NCBI RefSeq assembly: GCF_900114535.1
Contig: NZ_FOTK01000013.1
Location: 62,001-126,000, forward strand
Origin: Methylobacterium pseudosasicola
GTDB taxonomy: Bacteria; Pseudomonadota; Alphaproteobacteria; Rhizobiales; Beijerinckiaceae
Direction of reading: 5' to 3'
Length of the DNA: 64,000 nucleotides
The notes below the pieces were generated by a model, which saw nothing but the letters and a program-made list of their open reading frames with translations, did not search any database and had not been told where the DNA came from. Within the stretch, counting starts at the first letter, position 1; every line of letters begins with the position of its first letter. The position numbers and the translations under genes are program-made. This document shows positions 10,207 through 19,260 of this stretch, piece by piece.

Positions 10207-11682
10207 TCAGCGTGCCAGCACCTTGGCGGCGTCCCGGGTGGTGGCGACCGCCTGCGAAACGTCGGCCACGGATTGCGCGATCGCCCCGATATTGCCGGTG
10301 ATCGCCGTGACCGCGCCGGCGGCGCTCTGCATGCTCTCGGCAAGGTCGCGGGTCACGGCGCTCTGCTCCTCGATAGCCGCCGCGGTGGACACCACGGTCT
10401 CGCGCATCACTGAGACCGAGGCCCCGATCGAGCCCAAAGCCACCACCACCTCCTGCGAGACCTGCTGCACGCTGGCGATCTCGCTGTTGATCTGGCCGGT
10501 GGCCCGGGCCGCCTGGTCGGCGAGCGCCTTCACCTCCGAGGCGACCACCGCGAAGCCGCGGCCGGCCGCGCCGGCGCGGGCAGCCTCGATAGTGGCGTTG
10601 AGGGCCAGCAGGTTGATCTGCCCGGCAATGCTCTGGATCAGGCCGACGATGCTGGACATCGCGGCAGCGCTGTCGGCGAGCCGCTTGGTGTGACCGTCCG
10701 CTGCCTGCACGCAGGCATAGGCGGTGTCGGTAGCACCCTGGGAGCGGACGATGCTCTGGGACATCTCGGCCACCGACGCGGCAAGCTCCTCGGCCGCCGC
10801 CGCCACGGTCTGGACGTTGCCGGAGGTCGAATCCGCGGCCGACGAGGCCAGCCGAGCGGCATCGGTGGAATGCAGGACCGCGTGCTCGATCGCGCCGAAC
10901 TTGCTGTCAATCAGCGTCCGGAGATCGGCCAGCAGGCGGACCTGCTCGGTGATGTCGGTGGCAAACTTCACCACCTTGTACGGCCGGCCGGCGGCGTCGA
11001 GGATCGGGTTGTAGGAGGCCTGGATCCAGACCTCGCGCCCGTCCTTGCCGAGGCGCCGGAACTGCGCGGCCTGGTAGGTGCCGCTGCGCAGGGCCGCCCA
11101 GAACGCCCGATACGCCTCGCTGTCCCGGTAGCCGGGCTCGACGAACAGGCTGTGATGGTGCCCGACCACCTCGTCGCGGCCGTAGCCCATCACGGCGAGG
11201 AAATTGTCGTTGGCCTCGATCACCATGCCGTCGAGGTCGAACGCGATCACCGCCTGCACCTTGTGGATCGCCGCGATCTGGCCAGCGCGGTCGGCCTCCT
11301 CGGTGCGCTGCCGGGTGATGTCGGTGGCGAACTTCACCACCTTGTAGGGCCGGCCGCGGACATCGAGCATCGGGTTGTAGGAGGCCTGGATCCAGATCGG
11401 CCGGCCGCCGCGGCCGACCCGTCGGAACTGGCCGGATTCGAACGTGCCCCCGCGCAAGCGCGCCCAGAACGCCTGGTAGTCCGCCGACTCCCGGTAGCCC
11501 GGCTCGACGAACAGGCTGTGGTGCTGGCCGACCACCTCCGGCAGGGTGTAGCCGACCGCATCGAGGAAATTGCCGTTCGCCGACAGGATGCGACCGTCGA
11601 GATCGAACTCGATCATCCCCTGGACACGGTCGAGAGCGGCCAGCTTGGCCTGCGCTTCACGGACCTTCAGAGCAGCAAACAT
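10207..11682 (-). CDS. Soluble methyl-accepting chemotaxis protein with tandem PAS domains
   Basis: The 491-aa protein has no transmembrane segment. Two PAS/PAC units (about residues 10-125 and 130-250) are close copies of each other: both contain [14 protein letters not shown](V/L)G(R/K)(G/D)[10 protein letters not shown] and [11 protein letters not shown]. The C-terminal half is an MCP signalling domain with the hairpin-tip motif [18 protein letters not shown] and [19 protein letters not shown] sequence (here [15 protein letters not shown]). It should signal through CheA/CheW from the cytoplasm; the ligand is unknown. The start [14 protein letters not shown] (11682) is preferred over an upstream Arg-rich frame. 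It is oriented against the surrounding division genes. Confidence 0.9.
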   Translation of the reverse strand: MFAALKVREAQAKLAALDRVQGMIEFDLDGRILSANGNFLDAVGYTLPEVVGQHHSLFVEPGYRESADYQAFWARLRGGTFESGQFRRVGRGGRPIWIQASYNPMLDVRGRPYKVVKFATDITRQRTEEADRAGQIAAIHKVQAVIAFDLDGMVIEANDNFLAVMGYGRDEVVGHHHSLFVEPGYRDSEAYRAFWAALRSGTYQAAQFRRLGKDGREVWIQASYNPILDAAGRPYKVVKFATDITEQVRLLADLRTLIDSKFGAIEHAVLHSTDAARLASSAADSTSGNVQTVAAAAEELAASVAEMSQSIVRSQGATDTAYACVQAADGHTKRLADSAAAMSSIVGLIQSIAGQINLLALNATIEAARAGAAGRGFAVVASEVKALADQAARATGQINSEIASVQQVSQEVVVALGSIGASVSVMRETVVSTAAAIEEQSAVTRDLAESMQSAAGAVTAITGNIGAIAQSVADVSQAVATTRDAAKVLAR

Positions 11683-11968
11683 GGCGGGTCGGCTTCTGCT
11701 GTGCGGATCGGGCCTGGCAAAGCGGCGCTTTCGACGGGCCGCTTTCCGATCCTGGAGGGAATGCATCTCAGAGTTGCATCACCAGAATTAACATTCGATG
11801 ACTTCCGCCAAAGTACAGACCCGGCGAATACGGTAGTTCCTCCGGCGCACTGGATCCGCCGGATCACGGGGTTCGGCCGGCCATAAGGCTCCGTTTACCA
11901 TTCCCCCACAGGATCCGGCCCGACCCACGCGGACCGGACTCCGCGCGGCCTGGAGTTCGGTGCCCGGC

Positions 11969-13135
11969 ATGATCTCTCGCGCGGAACGCACACCGCTGAC
12001 CGACTGGTGGTGGACGGTGGACCGCGGGCTGCTCGCGGCGCTGTTCGCGCTGATGGTGGCCGGCCTGGTCTTCCTGATGGGTGGCGGCCCGCCGGTGGCT
12101 GAGCGCATCGGCCTGCCGACCTTCTACTTCCTCAACCGGCAGGCGCTCTATCTCGCGCCGACCATCCTGCTGATCTGCGCGGTGTCGTTCCTGTCCCTGC
12201 GCGGCGTGCGGCGGCTCGCGCTGGTCACCTGGATCTGCGGCGTCGCGCTCTGCCTGCTCGCCGGCAAGTTCGGCCCGGAGATCAAGGGCGCACATCGCTG
12301 GATCCAGTTCGGGCCGATCGGCCTGCAGCCGTCGGAATTCGTCAAGCCGGCCTTCGTGGTGGTGGCCGCCTGGGCCTTCTCGGAGGGCGCGCAGCGCCGC
12401 GACATGCCGGGCGGCTTTCTGGCGATGCTGCTCCTGCCGGTCACCATCGTGCCGCTGCTGCTCCAGCCGGATTTCGGCCAGACCATGCTGATCACCATGG
12501 TGTGGTGCGCGCTGTTCTTCGTCGCCGGCCTGCACCTGATCTGGGTGGCGCTGCTTGGCGCGCTCGGTCTCGGCGGCGTGTTCGCGGCCTACCTGTTCTT
12601 CCATCACGTCCGCGAGCGATTCAACAAGTTCCTCGACCGCGATTCCGGCGGCGGCTTCCAGGATTTCTGGTCGCGCGAATCCTTCCGCTCGGGCGGCTGG
12701 TTCGGCACCGGCCCGGGGGAGGGGGTGGCCAAGCGGCACCTTCCGGACGCACATACCGACTTCATCTTCTCCGTCACCGGCGAGGAGTTCGGCGTGGTCG
12801 TCTGCCTGTGCCTCGTGGGCCTGTTCGCCTTCATCGTGCTGCGCGGCCTCAAGCTGGCGCGGCGCACCGACGACACCTTCTCGCGCCTGGCGATCACCGG
12901 CCTGACCACGCTGTTCGGCCTCCAGGCCTGCATCAACATGGCGGTGAACACCCAGCTCATGCCGGCCAAGGGCATGACCCTGCCGTTCGTCTCCTTCGGC
13001 GGCTCGTCGATGATCTCCCTGGCGCTCGGCACCGGCTTCCTGGTCGCCCTGACCCGCAAGCGCCCGCGCACCGTCCTGCTGAGCCAGAAGCCCCCCGGCA
13101 CCGCGCCGGCCACCATCGCCGGGGTGATGCGGTGA
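11969..13135 (+). CDS. ftsW: Septal peptidoglycan polymerase FtsW (SEDS family)
   Basis: SEDS glycosyltransferase that works with FtsI to build septal peptidoglycan. The protein of about 388 aa has the N-terminus TPLTDWWWTVDRGLL, about ten hydrophobic segments, the motif AHRWIQFGPIGLQPSEFVKPAFV, LLQPDFGQTML, LPDAHTDFIFSVTGEEFG and the C-terminal LPFVSFGGSSMIS, all characteristic. ATG 11969 is used; GTG 11960, three codons earlier, is possible. Its TGA overlaps the GTG of murG. Confidence 0.95.
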   Translation: MISRAERTPLTDWWWTVDRGLLAALFALMVAGLVFLMGGGPPVAERIGLPTFYFLNRQALYLAPTILLICAVSFLSLRGVRRLALVTWICGVALCLLAGKFGPEIKGAHRWIQFGPIGLQPSEFVKPAFVVVAAWAFSEGAQRRDMPGGFLAMLLLPVTIVPLLLQPDFGQTMLITMVWCALFFVAGLHLIWVALLGALGLGGVFAAYLFFHHVRERFNKFLDRDSGGGFQDFWSRESFRSGGWFGTGPGEGVAKRHLPDAHTDFIFSVTGEEFGVVVCLCLVGLFAFIVLRGLKLARRTDDTFSRLAITGLTTLFGLQACINMAVNTQLMPAKGMTLPFVSFGGSSMISLALGTGFLVALTRKRPRTVLLSQKPPGTAPATIAGVMR

Positions 13136-14241
13136 CGGTCTTCACTCCCACGATCCTGCTCTGCGCGGGCGGCACCGGCGGACACCTGTTCCCGGCCGAG
13201 AGCCTCGCCCACGCGCTGCGGGCCCGCGGCATCCGGGTGGCGCTCGCCACCGATGCCCGGGTCGACGCGATCGCGAGCGAGTTCCCGGCCTCCGAGGTGG
13301 TTACCATCGCCGCGGCGACGCCGTCGGGCCGCTCGCCTCTGAAACGGGCGAGCGCCGTGCTGACGTTGGGCCGCGGCTTCGGCGTCGCCGCCAAGGAGAT
13401 CCGGCGGATCAACCCGGCCGCCATCGTCGGCTTCGGCGGCTATCCGACGGTGCCGCCGGTCCTCGCCGGCCAGATCCTGCGGGTGCCGACGGTGCTGCAC
13501 GAGCAGAACGCCGTGATGGGCCGGGCCAACGCCTTCCTGGCCCGGGGCGCCCGGACCATCGCCACCGGCTTCAAGGAGGTCCGCGGCGTACCCGACAAGG
13601 CGCGCGCGCCCCGCATCCACACCGGCAACCCGCTCCGCCCGGCGGTGATCGAGGCGGCCAAGATCCCGTTTCCGGCGCTCGGCGACGGCGACGCCCTGCG
13701 CCTCCTCGTGTTCGGCGGCAGCCAGGGCGCCCGGGTCATGGGCGAGGTCGTGCCTGAGGCGATCGAGCGCCTGCCCGCTCCCTTGCGCGCCCGTCTGCAC
13801 CTCGTCCAGCAGGTCCGGCCCGAGGACCTGACCGCGGTGCAGAACCGCTACCTCGCCCTCGGGCTCGCCGGTCTTGAGGCGGCGCCGTTCTTCAAGGACC
13901 TTCCGGCCCGCATGGCCGCCAGCCACCTGGTGGTCTCGCGCTCTGGCGCCTCGACGGTCTCGGAGCTTGCAGCGATCGGCCGACCCTCGATCCTGGTGCC
14001 GCTGCCCGGATCGCTCGATCAGGACCAGGCCGCCAACGCCGCGACCCTTGAGGCGATCGGGGCTGCCCTTGCCTTGAAGCAGACCGCCTTCACCCCGGAT
14101 CGCCTCGCCGCTGAGCTGATGGCCTGCTTCGAGACGCCGGCAAAATTGACCGCGGCGGCCGATGCGGCCAGAAGCGCCGGCATCCACGATGCCGCCGAGC
14201 GGCTGGCTGACGTCGTCATCGAGACGGCCCGCCGCTTGTAG
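13132..14241 (+). CDS. murG: UDP-GlcNAc:lipid I N-acetylglucosaminyltransferase MurG
   Basis: Peripheral membrane GT-B enzyme that converts lipid I to lipid II. The 369-aa sequence shows the glycine-rich loop CAGGTGGHLFPAESLA, GFGGYPTVPPVLA, HEQNAVMGRAN, TGNPLRP, FGGSQGARVM, SRSGASTVSELAAIGRPSILVPLP and DQDQAANA. The start is GTG 13132, overlapping the ftsW stop (GTGA); frame upstream of it lies inside ftsW and is not coding. Confidence 0.96.
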   Translation: MTVFTPTILLCAGGTGGHLFPAESLAHALRARGIRVALATDARVDAIASEFPASEVVTIAAATPSGRSPLKRASAVLTLGRGFGVAAKEIRRINPAAIVGFGGYPTVPPVLAGQILRVPTVLHEQNAVMGRANAFLARGARTIATGFKEVRGVPDKARAPRIHTGNPLRPAVIEAAKIPFPALGDGDALRLLVFGGSQGARVMGEVVPEAIERLPAPLRARLHLVQQVRPEDLTAVQNRYLALGLAGLEAAPFFKDLPARMAASHLVVSRSGASTVSELAAIGRPSILVPLPGSLDQDQAANAATLEAIGAALALKQTAFTPDRLAAELMACFETPAKLTAAADAARSAGIHDAAERLADVVIETARRL

Positions 14242-14246
14242 CAAGG

Positions 14247-14340
14247 GGGTTTCCAAAGGGCTCAGCCCTTTGGCGGGGTATCGGGGCGGAAATCGCCAGC
14301 AGGGCTCCGCCCTGCACCCGCAAAAGGTCGCAGACCTTTT
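14247..14340. repeat. Two-hairpin intergenic repeat, copy B (inverted relative to copy A)
   Basis: Reverse-complement counterpart of 10080-10194. It reads GGGTTTCCAAAGGGCTCAGC..., then GGCGGGG, GCAGGGCTCCGCCCTGCACC, and ends in AAAAGGTCGCAGACCTTTT. The ends match copy A closely while the middle has diverged and is shorter. It separates murG from murC. Confidence 0.8.
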
Positions 14341-14373
14341 GAAACCATGACGTTACGGAAGGTACGACGACAG

Positions 14374-15780
14374 ATGAAGCTGCCCGACAAGCTCGGCCCC
14401 ATCCACTTCATCGGCATCGGCGGCATCGGCATGTCCGGCATCGCCGAGGTGATGAGCAACCTCGGCTACACGGTCCAGGGCTCCGACGCCTCGGACAACG
14501 CCAATGTCCGCCGGCTGGCCGAGAAGGGCATCCGCACCTTCGTCGGCCACCAGGCCGAGAACGTCGACGCGGCCGCCCTGGTGGTGGTCTCGACGGCGAT
14601 CCGCCGGGACAACCCGGAGCTCCAGGCCGCCCGCGAGCGCCGCCTGCCGGTGGTCCGCCGCGCCGAGATGCTGGCCGAGCTGATGCGCTTCAAGTCCTGC
14701 GTCGCCATCGCGGGCACTCACGGCAAGACCACCACGACCTCGCTGGTCGCGACCCTGCTCGATGCCGGCAACCTCGACCCGACCGTGATCAACGGCGGCA
14801 TCATCAACGCCTACGGCACCAACGCCCGCATGGGCGAGGGCGACTGGATGGTGGTGGAGGCCGATGAATCCGACGGCACCTTCCTCAAGCTGCCGGCCGA
14901 CGTCGCCATCGTCACCAACATCGACCCGGAGCATCTCGACCATTTCGGCTCGTTCGATGCGGTGAAGGACGCGTTCCGGCGCTTCATCGACAACATCCCG
15001 TTCTACGGCTTCGCGGTGATGTGCACCGACCACCCGGTGGTGCAGGACATGGTCGGCCATATCGAGGACCGCCGGATCATCACCTACGGCGAGAATCCCC
15101 AGGCCGACGTGCGCCTGCTCGACGTGGACCTGAAGGGCGGCCAGAGCCGCTTCCGCGTCATGATCCGGGACCGGCGCCCGGGCTTCCGCATGGAGATGGA
15201 AGACCTAGTCCTACCGATGCCCGGCAAGCACAACGCGCTCAACGCCACGGCGGCGCTCGCCGTCGCCAACGAACTCGGCGTCTCGCACGACGCCATCCGC
15301 CGGGCACTCGCCGGGTTCGGCGGGGTCAAGCGCCGCTTCACCCGCACCGGCGAGTGGAACGGCGCGACGATCTTCGACGATTACGGACACCATCCGGTGG
15401 AGATCAAGGCGGTGCTCAAGGCTGCCCGCGCCTCCACCGACGGCAACGTCATCGCGGTGGTGCAGCCGCACCGCTACACCCGGCTGGCCTCGCTGTTCGA
15501 CGATTTCTGCACCTGCTTCAACGACGCCGATACCGTGATCGTGGCCCCGGTCTACACCGCCGGCGAGGCGCCGATCGAGGGGATCGACCGCGACGCCCTG
15601 GTCTCCGGCCTGCGCTCCCGCGGCCACCGCGACGCCCGCCCCCTGGACCGGCCGGAGGAGCTGGCCGGCATCGTCGCCGAGCTCGCCAAGCCCAGCGACT
15701 ACGTCGTGTGCCTGGGTGCCGGCACGATCACCCAATGGGCCTACGCGCTCCCGGGCGAACTCGCCGCGCGGGGGAAGTGA
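14374..15780 (+). CDS. murC: UDP-MurNAc:L-alanine ligase MurC
   Basis: Adds L-Ala to UDP-MurNAc. The 468-aa protein begins [20 protein letters not shown], has the P-loop [52 protein letters not shown], and [18 protein letters not shown] before the C-terminal domain. The ATG at 14374 is preferred over ATG 14347 because the family N-terminus starts there and GGAAGG lies about 10 nt upstream. Confidence 0.95.
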   Translation: MKLPDKLGPIHFIGIGGIGMSGIAEVMSNLGYTVQGSDASDNANVRRLAEKGIRTFVGHQAENVDAAALVVVSTAIRRDNPELQAARERRLPVVRRAEMLAELMRFKSCVAIAGTHGKTTTTSLVATLLDAGNLDPTVINGGIINAYGTNARMGEGDWMVVEADESDGTFLKLPADVAIVTNIDPEHLDHFGSFDAVKDAFRRFIDNIPFYGFAVMCTDHPVVQDMVGHIEDRRIITYGENPQADVRLLDVDLKGGQSRFRVMIRDRRPGFRMEMEDLVLPMPGKHNALNATAALAVANELGVSHDAIRRALAGFGGVKRRFTRTGEWNGATIFDDYGHHPVEIKAVLKAARASTDGNVIAVVQPHRYTRLASLFDDFCTCFNDADTVIVAPVYTAGEAPIEGIDRDALVSGLRSRGHRDARPLDRPEELAGIVAELAKPSDYVVCLGAGTITQWAYALPGELAARGK

Positions 15781-15785
15781 GGGAG

Positions 15786-16325
15786 ATGCGATCGGCCGAG
15801 ACGGAACGCGCCCATTTCCGTCGGCATTTGCGGCAATCTCAAACGGAGGCCGAGCGTCGTCTCTGGTACCGCCTGCGCGACCGGCGTCTCGCTGGCTTCA
15901 AGTTCGTGCGGCAAGAATCGATGGGACGGTACGTGGCGGATTTCTGCTGTCGCGAGGCGCGCCTGATCGTCGAGATCGATGGCAGTCAGCACGCGGACAA
16001 CGCGCGTGATCAGATTCGAGATGAATGGCTGACCGCGCAAGGCTACCGCATCCTCCGCTTCTGGAATCCCGAGATCGCGGACAATATCGGTGCGGTTCTG
16101 GACACCATCCTGGCCGCGCTTCTCCCCTCTCCCCGCGCGCGGGGAGAGGGCCGCGACGACCTCGTCGTCGGCGCGGCTAGCCCGAAGGGCGAAGGTGAGG
16201 GGGCGGCTCCAGGCGAGCCTTTGTCGGAGCCGCCCCCTCACCCTCGGCTGCCGCCTCGATGCGACGACGACAGGGTCGTCGCATCCCTCTCCCCGCAGGC
16301 GGGGAGAGGGGAGATCACCCCATGA
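15786..16325 (+). CDS. DUF559-family endonuclease-like protein
   Basis: A 179-aa protein. The first about 115 residues match the DUF559/VSR-like endonuclease fold: [49 protein letters not shown] and GYRILRFWN. The Asp of YVADF and the Glu/Asp of EIDG are the probable metal ligands in the PD-(D/E)XK-like core. The last about 65 residues (PRARGEG to the end) are encoded by a palindromic intergenic repeat and are probably not part of the fold. It starts 6 nt after murC, and its stop overlaps the ATG of murB. The cellular role of DUF559 proteins is not established. Confidence 0.85.
   Translation: MRSAETERAHFRRHLRQSQTEAERRLWYRLRDRRLAGFKFVRQESMGRYVADFCCREARLIVEIDGSQHADNARDQIRDEWLTAQGYRILRFWNPEIADNIGAVLDTILAALLPSPRARGEGRDDLVVGAASPKGEGEGAAPGEPLSEPPPHPRLPPRCDDDRVVASLSPQAGRGEITP
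16121..16314. repeat. Palindromic repeat that extends the DUF559 reading frame
   Basis: The outer arms TCTCCCCTCTCCCCGC (16121-16136) and GCGGGGAGAGGGGAGA (16299-16314) are perfect inverted repeats of 16 bp. The inner arms GGTGAGGGGGCGGCTCC (16194-16210) and GGAGCCGCCCCCTCACC (16226-16242) are perfect over 17 bp. It lies inside the 3' part of the DUF559 frame and reaches to 8 nt before the murB start. Confidence 0.85.
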
Positions 16326-17248
16326 CCGCATCGCTCCACGACCGTATCCGCGCCGCCGCGCCGGCCCTGCGCGGGCGCCTGCTCGCCGACCAGCCGCTGG
16401 CCGACCTCACCTGGTTCCGGGTCGGCGGCCCAGCCGAGGTCCTGTTCACGCCGGCCGACGAGGAGGATCTCGCGCGCCTGCTGGCCGCCCTAGAGCCCGA
16501 TGTGCCGGTGACGGTGATCGGCCTCGGCTCGAACCTGATCGTCCGCGACGGCGGGGTGCCCGGCGTTGTGATCCGCCTCGGCGGCAAGGCGTTCGGCAGC
16601 ATCGCGGTCGACGGCGACACCCTCCAAGTCGGCACCGCCGTGCCGGATATGCGCCTCGCCAAGGCGGCGGCCGAGGCCGGGCTCGATGGGCTCGCCTTTT
16701 ATCGCGGCATCCCGGGCTCTATCGGCGGCGCCCTGCGGATGAACGCCGGCGCCCATGGCGGCGAGACCACGGATGTTTTGGTCGAGGCCCACGGCATCGA
16801 TCGGACAGGTACGCTGCGCCGCTTCAGCCACGCCGCGATGGGCTTTTCCTACCGGCATTCCGGTGCGCCCGAGGACGTTATTTTCACCCGCGCCCTGTTC
16901 CGCGGAAAGCCCGGCGACCGCGCCGCCATTGAGGCCGAGATGGAGCGGGTCACCGCCGCCCGCGAGGCCGCGCAGCCGATCCGCGAGCGCACCGGCGGCT
17001 CGACCTTCGCCAACCCGGAGGGCGGCAAAGCCTGGCAGTTGATCGACGCCGCCGGCTGCCGGGGCCTGACCCGGGGCGGTGCCCAGGTCTCGCCAATGCA
17101 CTGCAACTTCCTGATCAACACCGGCGGCGCCACCGCCGCCGACATCGAGGGGCTGGGCGAGGAGGTCCGACGCCGGGTGCGGGAGACCAGCGGCGTCACG
17201 CTGCGCTGGGAGATCCGGCGGATCGGAGTACCCGCGACCGAGACCTGA
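16322..17248 (+). CDS. murB: UDP-N-acetylenolpyruvoylglucosamine reductase MurB
   Basis: FAD- and NADPH-dependent enzyme that makes UDP-MurNAc. The 308-aa protein carries the FAD-binding sequence [40 protein letters not shown], the catalytic region [23 protein letters not shown] split over 16700-16760, and FSYRHSG; the C-terminal [18 protein letters not shown] and [14 protein letters not shown] fit type II MurB. The ATG at 16322 overlaps the upstream stop; upstream frame is repeat DNA. Confidence 0.95.
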   Translation: MTASLHDRIRAAAPALRGRLLADQPLADLTWFRVGGPAEVLFTPADEEDLARLLAALEPDVPVTVIGLGSNLIVRDGGVPGVVIRLGGKAFGSIAVDGDTLQVGTAVPDMRLAKAAAEAGLDGLAFYRGIPGSIGGALRMNAGAHGGETTDVLVEAHGIDRTGTLRRFSHAAMGFSYRHSGAPEDVIFTRALFRGKPGDRAAIEAEMERVTAAREAAQPIRERTGGSTFANPEGGKAWQLIDAAGCRGLTRGGAQVSPMHCNFLINTGGATAADIEGLGEEVRRRVRETSGVTLRWEIRRIGVPATET

Positions 17249-17270
17249 GATCGAGGCGCAGAGGGGACGG

Positions 17271-17324
17271 ATGATGCGTTACGCGGTGATCATCGCGCAG
17301 GTAGGCGACACCGGCTCAGCCTAA
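17271..17324 (+). pseudogene. 17-codon frame resembling a HicB N-terminus (possible remnant)
   Basis: ATG ATG CGT TAC GCG GTG ATC ATC encodes MMRYAVIIAQVGDTGSA and then stops. HicB antitoxins often begin MRYAVVIE followed by a short loop and YSA, so this may be the start of a decayed hicB. A ribosome-binding-like GAGGGGAC precedes it. It could equally be chance; no HicA-like or downstream HicB sequence remains before ddl at 17362. Confidence 0.25.
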
Positions 17325-17361
17325 GTCCCCATTCGAGACTGACCTTCCCGAGGAGCCCACC

Positions 17362-18285
17362 ATGTCCAAGCACGTCGCCGTCCTCCTGGGCGGCTCCTCC
17401 GCCGAGCGCGAGGTCTCGCTCAGCTCCGGCGCGGCCTGCGCCGCGGCGCTCGAAGGGGAGGGGTACCGTGTGACCCAGGTCGATGTCGGCGCCGATATCG
17501 CCTCCGTGCTCACCGAGCTGCGGCCGGACGTGGCCTTCAACGCCCTGCACGGCCCGGACGGCGAGGACGGCACGATCCAGGGCCTCTTGGAGATCCTGAA
17601 GATCCCCTACACCCATTCCGGCGTGCTCGCCTCGGCGCTCGCCATGAACAAGGAGCGGGCGAAGACGGTGATGCGCGCCGCCGGGGTCGACGTGCCGGCG
17701 GGCCGGATCGTTAACCGCTTCGAGGCCGCGAAAAACCACCCGCTGCCGCCGCCCTACGTGGTCAAGCCGATCGCCGAAGGCTCCTCCGTCGGGGTCATCA
17801 TCGTGCGCGACGGCCGGTCGCACCCGCCCCAGATCCTTGCCTCGGAAGAATGGAAGTTCGGCGAGCAAGTCCTTGCAGAACCTTACATAGCCGGTCGCGA
17901 GCTCACCTGCGGGGTGATGGGCGACAAGGCCCTCGGGGTGATCGAGGTGAAGGCCTCCACGGGGGAGTGGTACGACTACGACGCGAAGTACGCCCCGGGG
18001 GGCTCGGTGCACGTGCTGCCGGCCGAACTTAAACCAAATGTTTACCAGCGTGTCCAAGAGTTGTCGTTAACGGCGCATCAAGCACTGGGCTGCCGGGGCG
18101 TCAGCCGTGCCGACCTTCGCTACGACGACACACCGGGTGGAACCGGTTTGCTCGTGGTTCTGGAGGTCAACACGCAACCCGGCATGACCCAGACGAGCCT
18201 TGTGCCTGAGATGGCGGCCCATGCGGGCCTGGGTTTCGGTGAGCTCGTCCGATGGATGGTGGAGGACGCTTCTCTGAATCGCTGA
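17362..18285 (+). CDS. ddl: D-alanine--D-alanine ligase
   Basis: ATP-grasp enzyme that makes the D-Ala-D-Ala dipeptide used by MurF. The 307 aa contain VAVLLGGSSAEREVSLSSG, FNALHGPDGEDGTIQGLLE, YTHSGVLASALAMNK, VVKPIAEGSSVGV, EPYIAGRELTCGVMG, YDYDAKYAPGGS and LEVNTQPGMTQTSL near the metal site. The length is typical of DdlB. It precedes and overlaps ftsQ, as in many proteobacterial dcw clusters. Confidence 0.95.
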   Translation: MSKHVAVLLGGSSAEREVSLSSGAACAAALEGEGYRVTQVDVGADIASVLTELRPDVAFNALHGPDGEDGTIQGLLEILKIPYTHSGVLASALAMNKERAKTVMRAAGVDVPAGRIVNRFEAAKNHPLPPPYVVKPIAEGSSVGVIIVRDGRSHPPQILASEEWKFGEQVLAEPYIAGRELTCGVMGDKALGVIEVKASTGEWYDYDAKYAPGGSVHVLPAELKPNVYQRVQELSLTAHQALGCRGVSRADLRYDDTPGGTGLLVVLEVNTQPGMTQTSLVPEMAAHAGLGFGELVRWMVEDASLNR

Positions 18286-19208
18286 GCGGCGGTGACGCTG
18301 CCGGTCGCAGCCTTCCCGCGCGCCTCGTCGGCGCTGCGCTGGATCGGCTCACCGGACGCGCGCCTGCCCGCTCTCTCTCGGTGCGCCGGGCCCGCCCGGG
18401 CCAGCGGCTGACCGCGCGACTTCCCCGGGGCGCAGGCACTGTGGGCGTCTCTTTGTCTCTCGCCGCCGTGGCGCTCGCCGGTTTCGTGGCGAGCGGGCGC
18501 TACGAAGCCTTCGTGGCCGAGCAGGGCCGGCCCCTCGACATCGCAGCGCGGGTCCTCGGCTTCGGCGTCGAGCGCGTGACCATCTCGGGCATCTCCCGGA
18601 TGTACGAGCGTGAGGTGCTGGCCGCGGCCGGCATCGACTGGCGCTCCTCCGTCCCGTTCCTGGATGTCGTCGAGGTCCGCGAGAAGCTGCTGCGCGTGCC
18701 GCTGATCGCTCAAGCCTCGGTCCGGAAGATCTATCCGAACGAGATCGCCATCACCCAGGTGGAGCGCGAGCCCGCCGCCCTCTGGCAGAAGAACGGCGAG
18801 ATCAACGTGATCGCCGCCGACGGCACCGTGATCGACGCCATGCGGGACGATCGCTACGCCAGCCTGCCCCTGGTGGTGGGCGACGACGCCAACAACAAGC
18901 TGCCGGAATATCTCGCCCTCATCGCCGCCGCCGGGCCGCTCTCCGAGCGCATCAAGGCCGGGACCTACGTCTCCGGCCGCCGCTGGACGCTCAAGCTCGA
19001 CGGCGTCGACGTGCGCCTGCCCGAGAACGAGCCGGCTGCGGCGCTGGCGCGCCTCGTGCGGTTCGAGCGCGAGGCCGGCCTGCTCGAGAAGGACATCATC
19101 GCGGTGGACCTGCGCATGCCCGACCGCCTGGTGGTGCGCCTGACCGAGGAGGCCGCCGCCGCCCGCGCGGAAGCCCAGAAGGCGAAGAAGAAGGGCGCAG
19201 CCAGCTGA
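18252..19208 (+). CDS. ftsQ: Cell division protein FtsQ
   Basis: A 318-aa bitopic divisome protein. A basic cytoplasmic region of about 65 residues precedes a single hydrophobic segment (VGVSLSLAAVALAGFVASG). The periplasmic part has the POTRA-type region VERVTISGISRMYEREVLAAAGI and the beta domain ending in an Ala/Lys-rich tail (EAQKAKKKGAAS). It starts inside ddl (34-nt overlap). FtsQ links FtsL/FtsB to the ring assembled by FtsA and FtsZ, encoded next. Confidence 0.92.
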   Translation: MDGGGRFSESLSGGDAAGRSLPARLVGAALDRLTGRAPARSLSVRRARPGQRLTARLPRGAGTVGVSLSLAAVALAGFVASGRYEAFVAEQGRPLDIAARVLGFGVERVTISGISRMYEREVLAAAGIDWRSSVPFLDVVEVREKLLRVPLIAQASVRKIYPNEIAITQVEREPAALWQKNGEINVIAADGTVIDAMRDDRYASLPLVVGDDANNKLPEYLALIAAAGPLSERIKAGTYVSGRRWTLKLDGVDVRLPENEPAAALARLVRFEREAGLLEKDIIAVDLRMPDRLVVRLTEEAAAARAEAQKAKKKGAAS

Positions 19209-19260
19209 TGCCCTCGACCAAGATCTCCGCCCGTCCCGCCTTCTGCGTCCGGTAGTGTCA

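Noticed and set aside
18029..18070. TTAA clusters within ddl
   Set aside because: Spacing does not match TTAA-N7-TTAA and they lie inside a coding sequence.
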